A stretch of 64,000 nt of DNA from Chrysomallon squamiferum (taxonomy: Eukaryota; Mollusca; Gastropoda; Neomphalida; Peltospiridae): assembly GCA_012295275.1 (NCBI GenBank), contig CM022671.1:1757832-1821831 (forward strand). Reading direction: 5' to 3'. The notes below the pieces were generated by a model that saw only the letters and a list, made by a program, of their open reading frames with translations, ran no database searches and had not been told where the DNA came from. Of this stretch, positions 55,802-64,000 are shown piece after piece. How positions within the stretch are numbered: the stretch's first letter is position 1; every line of letters begins with the position of its first letter. The translations under genes were made by a program, and so were the position numbers.

Positions 55802-56362
55802 ATTTATTAAGTGATCAAATCATCAGAATGAGAAATGTCTGGAGACTTCAGCTAATATAAATTGTGACACAAAAATATTTAACTGTTCATCATACTGGAT
55901 GAGTTTTTACATTAAATGTGCCATACTGGAAACAAATATTTCATTAGTATAGCATAAATTAACAAAGCAAATGTTGGACAAATATTAGATATTTTCAAAC
56001 TGTTCTTACATGGACTGATGTATTTTAATTCACCTGGGAAGAAAAAACACAAAATTATGATAGCTGAATAGAAGGTGACATATTGGAAACATTTATTAAG
56101 GGAATATAATAATATGGAAAATACTGGACATGTTTCAGATAGAGGTAATTTTACATTTGTAAAAATTTAATTTACCTTCCAAGATGTTGATGGTCTTATG
56201 GAGAAAGCAGTGATTGAAAAATAAATTGTTGGTAAAAAGTGTACTAACATTAAAAATACTGTACACATTTTTTTAAAGACGCATGAAATATAAATTGTTT
56301 GCCATGTGATAAAATAATTTGTATTGTTGAAGTATGCTGAGAACAAATGACAACCCATCACA

Positions 56363-56368
56363 AATAAA
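56363..56368 (+). terminator. Candidate BLTP2 poly(A) signal
   Basis: AATAAA 562 bases after the BLTP2 stop, followed by T- and GT-rich sequence. An earlier AATAAA at 56220 is an alternative; AT-rich DNA makes such hexamers common. Confidence 0.3.
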
Positions 56369-58201
56369 ACTTTGGATTTAGTTTGACGTATTCTAAAGAT
56401 ATGAATGAGAAATCTTTTCTTATGCATTTTTTGTTTTTTATTGTTTATTAATTAAAACAAAAATACTCATATTTGATCAAAAGTTTTTGAAAAAGAGATA
56501 GAATCATATCTTAAATCCCCATATGCATACAAATATAGATAATTTGAGTATGTACATGATGGTATGGACAAATAACCTGTATATGATTATTTACTTCCAA
56601 GTGATAGTTTATATATATATATATATATATATGTGGAATTAATATGTATTCTAAATACATTGTGAATTTTTCTGTTTTTATTTACTGTCGAAGCATATTC
56701 TGTGGTAAAAAGAGCCTAAATATATTGTGAATTCTTCCAAACAGACTCCAACTTCATTAATAACAAAGTATGTCAGTAAAATCAGCTTTAAAAAACAACA
56801 TTTCCCAATTTATTTTTTCCATGTTGAACACATTTATTTTTTCTGTTTTGACCATGCAAGCATGTTCTAAAATTTGGTAAAGAAAAACTTTTTGTACATT
56901 ACAAAATATTTTACTTTTCAGAGCAGTAAACATTGTTTTTGTAGAAAATATTATTTTTCTAGTCAGTAGTATATTACATTGATTTGTTACATTTGTTGTT
57001 ATTGAATTTTAAAAACTGGATGTTTGAATTCCTTGTGTTGTGATGGTTTAAACATTTTAAATGTTTGAGAAACTGCACAAAGAATGTATTGCGTGAATAT
57101 GTTATGGAGAGGTTAGAAATATTTATTAAAATTATGAAGCATACAATTTGTTTGTTTAAACTCATTGCTTTTGCCTTCATTAACTTTTTCAGTTACATGT
57201 AAAAAAAAAAAAAAAAAATATAAAAATACATATACATAAAAAATATAAAATACAGAAACAAAATAAATCAAAGTAATTAATAAAAAAATAAAATGAATTA
57301 AAAAGGAAAATAAAATGTTTCAAACAGAATTTTATTTTTTATTATACTCCTTTGAATTTGAATTTTTTAGTTTTTTTGTTTAAAATTAATGAATAGTGAA
57401 AGAACAAAGATAAAAGAAAAAATAGACTGAATTCATCACTTGTGACAAGCTTTGTACTGGATATAAGTTTTAGAAGGGTAATGAAATTTATGAATTTTAT
57501 AAATAGTAATGTAGATGTTATAAATAATATATGTATATATAATTTTTTTTTTCCTCGCCTGCATTTTTAGTCATCAATATATATTTTATTATGTGTGTAA
57601 AGAAAGAACTCCATTTTTCCCAATTACAAGCATTTTTCTTACTAATTTCATTAATTTCTTCTAGTACTATTCAGAAATAATAATAAAACTACATATTTTT
57701 CAAAATTCTGTTATCATTAAACTGAATCTGCTGTGATGGATGTGTCAGATACACATAAAATGTCGACATGCAAATTAGGTTTTGCTGTTGGTGATAAAAT
57801 ATTGAGGTCACATTTGATTTATTATAATTTTAGTTTCATCATTTAATGTATTCAACTTATTAAATTTGCTTTTCATAATAAATATATGTTATTAGCATAT
57901 ACATCTGAGCACTTTTAATAAATTTTCCTTGCATTCACATTATGTAAATATAGCGCTGTTATTTCACAATTAATCAGGATCATTTTTAATGTTGTGAAGA
58001 AAAAAATAATAATATAAAAATATGAAATGAAATAAAACCATAAGGTAATAAATATGTAAAAAAACACAAAAAAACAACAACAATCACACAGAAAATAATG
58101 AAAATTTATTTCTTAGTCCGGATAAGAGAACATTTATGAAATAAAAAACAGCACACCTCCATCCCCTAAAAAAGAACAACAACAAAAAGGAAATGAAAAT
58201 T

Positions 58202-58207
58202 TTTATT
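58202..58207 (-). terminator. Candidate poly(A) signal of the coiled-coil gene
   Basis: AATAAA on the minus strand, about 390 bases downstream of the stop at 58593. Confidence 0.3.
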
Positions 58208-58592
58208 TGTCACTTACAAGAAAATACATTTCAGAATCATGGTATACTGAAGAAAAAGAAAAGTAAATGGATCATATAGAAGGATTCAGATATTTCATAT
58301 ATTTCTATATAATAATCCATGTGGACTTATGTTGCTTCATTAATATTTATTATTCATATTGTCTCCTTCATCAAAATTCCTTAACACCTTGTTTGTCCAC
58401 ACAGAGAATGTGGCAGGATGGTCAACTGTCATTTTGTTATTGGACTTGGTAGAATTTCTCATGGTAAAGTATTTCTGAGTTAATCGTATAATGTACACCA
58501 CATCCTAGACATTTAGAACAAAACAACAACAATGGCACACTACTGAATATGAAAATGGACGAATTATGAATGTGTATGCTAAACTACAAGTG

Positions 58593-61500
58593 TCAGTTGA
58601 AAAAGCCCTGTTTATAAGGTGTGTAGGGTGTCAGACTGAGGTCTGGATCCATCTGTGATGTACTGTAAAAAGATGTAGCTTCTGGAACATCCTCATCACT
58701 CAGTATCTGCAGTAGATGAGCCAGTGATGGATGAGACTCAATCACCGACTTATTTTCCTCAAACACCTGAAACATAGGATTTAAATTATAAGATAAATTT
58801 AAAATAAAAAATAAATAAATAAAATTATATATACATATAGTGTATTCAGTATGGTATGAACAGAAAGAAATTTACAGATCTGATGAAAACTGAAATCTGC
58901 TGTTGCCATTTCATTAGCTACTTTTATCAATAATTAGTAAAAAGAGAATCAGAGCCTCACAAATGGAAATGAAAAAGCACAAATTCAATGGCCTTTGAGA
59001 TAAAATGGTTATATTTAAAATATGACAAAAATATTAATATGTATTATTTATTTATTTTATTTTTTGCTTAACTATATAAGATGACTTTTCAATTAAAACA
59101 AAGTAAGATTAGATGTGTTTATGTTATCTCCCTGTGCAAATGCCCTATGATGTTATATATTACTATATTTAAGTAGCAAATACCTTTCTTATTGTTTCAA
59201 CAAGCTCATCAAATCTGAACACTTCAGCTTCAGCTTTCTTCCAGTTTTTTTCAAGACTTTTCACCTATAAAATGAAATTTTAAATAATTTAAAAAACCAT
59301 CTTGAAAATAACTTCATTATCTTTGCTATTTCATCATGAATAATAATAATTTTTGTTCAATATTTTAACAGAGAATGATTGCATCTAAATTCACAGATCA
59401 TTCCACAGAATTGGAAATCTCTCAACCCAGCTAGTTGACAGACTTTTTGCAGCCCAATAGAGAAGAACTACAAAAAGCAAATCTTCGTTTTTTGGTAAAT
59501 TCTAACCTTCAGAGAAAAAGGAAGAAAGTTTTATTTAAATATTCAATATATTTAACTTTCACAGAAACAAAAGAATGAAAAGACATTTTTTCTTCTTTGT
59601 TTATATATTAGTCTCCTTCTTTCTGATGCATTTAAGACTGTTTATTCGTGTATCAAAAGATATTTTAAAAACATTAACTGGACATTTAAAACAACATTCA
59701 CCTAATAATATTAAAAACCTGCAGTAATATTTCATTACAGTTGTGACATAAAAAAACAAAAGTTAATTCAGTATATTTACAGCACCTTTCTCTCAAGTCT
59801 TTTGGTTCTATCTTGATACTGATCATGTTCTTCACATAGTTTAATTTTCAGATGACGATTCTGGAAAAGTAGAAATACAAGGATATTACATAACTTCCAA
59901 CAATAAATAGAATAATCATATGTTAAATATGCAATATTAATAAAAATACTAACAATTTATTCCAATAAAAAGGACTGTGAATTATACATATTCAATCTCT
60001 TCAAGCTTATTATGTATTCAGATCTGTAGAGTTTTATTGTTAAAAAAGTTTAAAAACTGACCTCTTTTTTCAAGCCTACAATCTCTCTAAGAGAACGTAC
60101 TTCTGGAAGAGACTGGCTGTCTGCCTGTTTCTCTAGCGTTTCTATAAGTTTGTCATACTGTTCTGAAATAACCTGCTTTTCACTGTCCAGCCTCTTCATC
60201 TGGTTCACTAAATTCTCTATTTCTGATTTCAGTTTCTGTAGATAAATAATAAATAATAAAAATGCGGAGAAATATAATTAAAAACAACAAAAAAGAAAAA
60301 TAATTATAATGTGAAAAAAGGAAAAATAAGAAAAATGCTTTTGACTGATGTAACAAAATTAAGACAAATTAAAATTCACAGTTATCAAAACCTGAAATAA
60401 TGCTATGGATACTGATTACTATCAACAAGATTTACATACATTTATTACAGAATGTTTTCTAATTTAAAAAAAAAGAATAAAAATATTCAAAAACAACTAT
60501 TAATATAAAGATTATTACTAATGGCATTCACAGATAAATAAATAAAAGTAGTAAATTTTAAAAAGAAGTGAACTATACCTTTATCTGTGTTTGCTGATCG
60601 GATACATCCATCATGGTTGTCACCATTTGTTTGATTCTGTTCTGCAGCTGAACAACATCCTGGTTCACAGCTGCCAGTTCTTCGTCTTTCAGTACAATTT
60701 CTGCCTGTAGGTGTTCAGCTTGACTCTCCAGCTGATAAATTCTCTCCCTCAGCAACATTCTAAAACACACAGAATACAAATAACTGCCGTATCTACTGTT
60801 TGCAATATATTTCTTCTTTCTGAGTTAGTGTAAATGTATACATGCTAAAACTATATTGGTAGTTTGTGCCACTTTATAACAAGATGATATCTGTATTTTA
60901 AGATTAATTAAAATGTTACATGATTAGTAATTTAAGTTTCTGTTATGTGAAGATTTTATATGTTAATAAAGTTTTCTGATTTCCTAAGAATAAATGTCAA
61001 GAAATCTACAATACTAATACATTATATTTTAAAGACAGTCATAAATATAAATAAATTGTATAGTAAGTTTAAGCCAGCAATTATAATAGAACAATAAGAG
61101 TATCTTATTTTGGAACAAATAAATCTACTTTGAAGAAAACCCCAACATAATTGTTAATTATTATATTAGAAGACTAATAATTGTTAATTCACTCACTCTT
61201 CTCCTTTCAAGTCCTGTATTGAAAGTTGTGAAGCTCGTTCAACTATATTGGCCATTCTAACTATTTCTCCTAGTACCTCTCCCAGTGTTTGTATCTGTTC
61301 TACAAGAGAAGAAACCTCCATTCCAAATAAACCATTATCCAAACTGGGAGATAATCCACCAGACAGGCAGGATCTAGTGCAGTCAGCATCAGAAAATGTT
61401 TCAGTTTCATGGTCTGTTTCAGAAGATAGCCTTGATTTGGGTCTGACAGGAGAGAAAGCACTTGACTGTGAATATCTCAGTCCTGGAACTGGCTGCTTAC

Positions 61501-63877
61501 TTTGGTATGATGGTGACTGAATATTGCTGGGTGAGTTCAGGTCTGTGATGTGTAGCTCCAGTGGGACTGACGCACTTCGCTGAGGTCGACTACAGCTCCA
61601 CATGAGGTCAGTACTGCCTTGGCTAAATGAATGGTTTTGTGCTGGCAGGGAGGTGTCCTTTTTAGCAGCTTCCAACACAGCAGTCACCAATGACTGAGGA
61701 GCTTTTTTCACATCAGAGTCAACAGTAGCACCATCCTGTGTAACAGACACTCAGATCAACAACAAGGTCAGCATTTAAAGAAAGAGTAATAAAAAAACTA
61801 AAATTTGCTGTGCATGAATATTTATCAAGCCAGTTATAATAATACTACTTGACAGAATTAATAATTGTGTTATATCAAAATTTAATTTTTCCTTCTTTGT
61901 TATGAGGATCTGATTATTATGAGAGTACCTCGATTCCCACTTTCCTCTTCATAACTCGGAGAATACATCTCATTCTGAGATCCAGATTCTCTATGGCTTC
62001 TCGACAATCATGTAACTCCATACCCTGCTGAACAAGCATCTTTCTGGCATGTGACTTTGTAATGTCCAGCTCTTCTCTGCTGTCACACAAATCAGAACTA
62101 AAGAAAAATACAATGTATTTTTGTCATTCATGTATCACACTATTTAAAAAAACAACAACAAAAAAACTTGTACCGAGAAACAACAGAAATATATATATAT
62201 CTATCTAAGTTAGTCATCAAAATCACACCTTTTAATTAACAATATTTATTTTTAAAACATTATTTCAGTTAAAAATAAATAACATAAATACATATATACA
62301 CGTATAGAAACAATAATATCACTAAAAGAAAAACTCCAAGCATTTCTAATACACTTTATTGTACCAGTCAAATATGTTTCTAAATGTATATTTAGACATT
62401 TTCTCAAAATATTATCTTACTGTAGTGACTGTACAGTTGACTGCAGCTCTAGACATCGTATTTCACTGACTGACAGAGATCTCTCCTGCTGATTCAACTC
62501 CAGAGAAAGGCTTCTGATTTTTTCCTCACATTCTTTTATAGAGGTCAACAACAAGTCTTGCTCAGCTTCCATGAACTGAGCTGATTGTTTCAGTGACTGA
62601 AAACAGAGCACAAATAATTTACAATCTCTATCTAAATATCTTTAATTGAAAACTATTTCAATTCAAAACTGTGTTACTTTTGTTACCAAAACAAGGATCT
62701 TCCATTAAATAAATAATGATGTAGAAGTTACCAGTAAACAAAACTAACCACTGAATGATAATACTTAGGTTTTCACAAATAAGATATTTTTTAAGCTTTT
62801 TTTTTTAATTAAACAGAGCTGATGTATAGTGCAATATAAAATTAAAATTATTATTATTAGGTCTGTTAAGCTGAGTGGGAATCAAAACGAACCATCATCT
62901 CTTCTTCAAGGTTTTTAATGGTTTCTTCAAGTAATTGTTTCTCTCTGGCTTGTTTTTCTATCTGACATCTCTGTTGTTGAATAGTGTTCTGACAAACTTC
63001 CATGTCTTTTGTTAACAGATCTATGTCATGTTCTCTAAAGTCCAGAGTTCTTTGTAGATTAGTGACTGAAAGATTGGATCTATAATGAAAAATTGAAATG
63101 AAGGATCTTTAGTACTGTGGGATCTTTATAAATGTAGAATCAGTTTCAGAACAAAAACAATGATAAAAAGTTAAATCTCTTTACAATTATATTTAGAATT
63201 CCTTTCCTTTAGAGTTCATCTGGAATGCTGTAAATAAAAATTCACAATCAGCATGATTAGTATTTCACAATTTAATGAAAATTATGTGTGTAATTTGAAG
63301 ACAAAACAAAATTAAATAAAAAACTCAACCTTTTTAATTATGCTAAAATATACAGTGATATACAGTGATAATATCAGCAGTTTTTATAATAAAAAATTTC
63401 AAATGTTAAACTGTTTAATGACATGCATAAAAAAGCATTAATTTCTTAACTGTTAAAATACATATCTGACAAAAGATAGTTTACTTGGAAATATATTCTT
63501 CTAATTTTGCTTCAGCAGCCAGTCTTTTTAGCTCAACATCCTGCATTCTATAAAAAAAATATAAATAAATACAAATTCAAATAAAATTATGAAATATTAA
63601 ATCAGTATCCAGGAGAATTTATAAATGAAACAAGACACATAAAGTTTTGCATTAATAATACAATAGATACCATAATTATAAAATTACTGAATTGAAAAAA
63701 ACAAAATATAATTATTATAAATATCTTACAATTTCTTTTGTGTCTGTAGTTCTTTCTCTAACTCCAGGATTGCATTAGTGAGTGCCTGCTTTTCATCTAA
63801 TAATGATTTTTCCTTTTCTTGCTGGTCTTGTAGATATTTTGTCAAGATATTGTTTGTGAAAAGAAGATCTTGAATAG
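58593..63877 (-). CDS. Long coiled-coil protein, 3' part (possibly SPAG5/astrin-like)
   Basis: Eleven minus-strand exons in transcription order: 63877-63730, 63547-63485, 63079-62893, 62596-62421, 62097-61929, 61735-61197, 60759-60579, 60235-60062, 59860-59786, 59264-59184, 58766-58593. All have AG/GT borders and consistent phases, giving 654 residues and a TGA; the N-terminus is beyond the right edge. Seen: two coiled-coil blocks (residues 1-229 and about 390-597 of the visible part), rich in Glu, Lys, Gln and Leu, separated by a Ser/Pro-rich linker within the 539-base exon (SSAFSPVRPKSRLSS, GGLSPSLDNGLFGMEV). The tail ends SLTPYTPYKQGFFN, with TP sites that could be phosphorylated. In human, SPAG5, a mitotic-spindle and centrosome coiled-coil protein, lies close to KIAA0100, so a SPAG5-like gene is a reasonable guess; sequence identity alone does not prove it. 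Other centrosomal or Golgi coiled-coil proteins remain possible. Confidence 0.8.
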
Positions 63878-64000
63878 CTGGAGAAAATAAAATAATAATA
63901 ACAACATAAATAATTGAAACTTCATTATAGTAAAATACAGAATAAAACCTACTATCATTATTATTACTGTATACTAAAAGTACAGTTGAGTCCATTTAAG

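Larger units (their letters stand above)
55802..58592. other. Convergent 3' region: BLTP2 3' UTR and 3' UTR of the coiled-coil gene
   Basis: No coding sequence is supported. Candidate BLTP2 poly(A) signals (AATAAA) lie at 56220-56225 and 56363-56368. For the minus-strand gene a reverse AATAAA lies at 58202-58207, about 390 bases after its stop. The middle is AT-rich with a short (AT)n at about 56610-56632 and a poly-A run near 57200. Confidence 0.6.

Noticed and set aside
61248-61520. Plus-strand ORF over the coiled-coil gene
   Set aside because: It is a shadow of the 539-base minus-strand exon, which is in phase with its neighbours.

Overview
This is a piece of an AT-rich, intron-rich animal nuclear genome. 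It has no bacterial or viral gene organisation. Every supported gene is split into many short exons with GT-AG introns. The two recognisable proteins are close to their human orthologues. Short introns, single-copy orthologues and dense ATT, ATTT, CA and CT microsatellites would suit a lophotrochozoan invertebrate, perhaps a mollusc, but the species is inference.

Layout: (1) 1-18.34 kb, minus strand: the 5' end of a MED13 (Mediator kinase-module subunit) orthologue. Five coding exons cover residues 1-217; the rest lies off the left edge. The introns are long (up to 7.7 kb) and hold microsatellites, a 425-bp hAT-like short element and degenerate minisatellites. (2) 18.35-24.27 kb: divergent intergenic region, very rich in simple repeats, with a pair of about 80-bp inverted arms beside (GA)n and (CT)n tracts and a doubled YY1-like site near the MED13 start. 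(3) 24.37-55.80 kb, plus strand: a complete BLTP2 (KIAA0100, fly hobbit) gene. I resolved 59 coding exons by hand; all phases close and they encode about 2,210 residues, close to the human length of about 2,235. (4) 55.8-58.6 kb: convergent 3' ends with 3' UTR and AT-rich sequence. (5) 58.59-64.0 kb, minus strand: the 3' part (11 exons, about 655 codons) of a long coiled-coil protein. It may be a SPAG5/astrin-like gene, because SPAG5 is a close neighbour of KIAA0100 in human, but the sequence alone does not prove this.

The genes do not form a functional pathway: MED13 is nuclear transcription machinery, BLTP2 is an ER-anchored bridge-like lipid transfer protein, and the third looks cytoskeletal or centrosomal. 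The most unusual signal is inside BLTP2. At five introns, tandem repeats abut or run across the exon edge. Four of the arrays copy a real splice site plus some coding sequence (93 bp x5, 51 bp x2, 109 bp x4, about 150 bp x3), and a fifth (33 bp) builds the polypyrimidine tract. Most decoy copies would bring in an immediate stop codon if used. I found no previously undescribed multi-gene system; the best leads are these splice-site arrays, the repeat structures upstream of BLTP2, and the fast-evolving coiled-coil neighbour.
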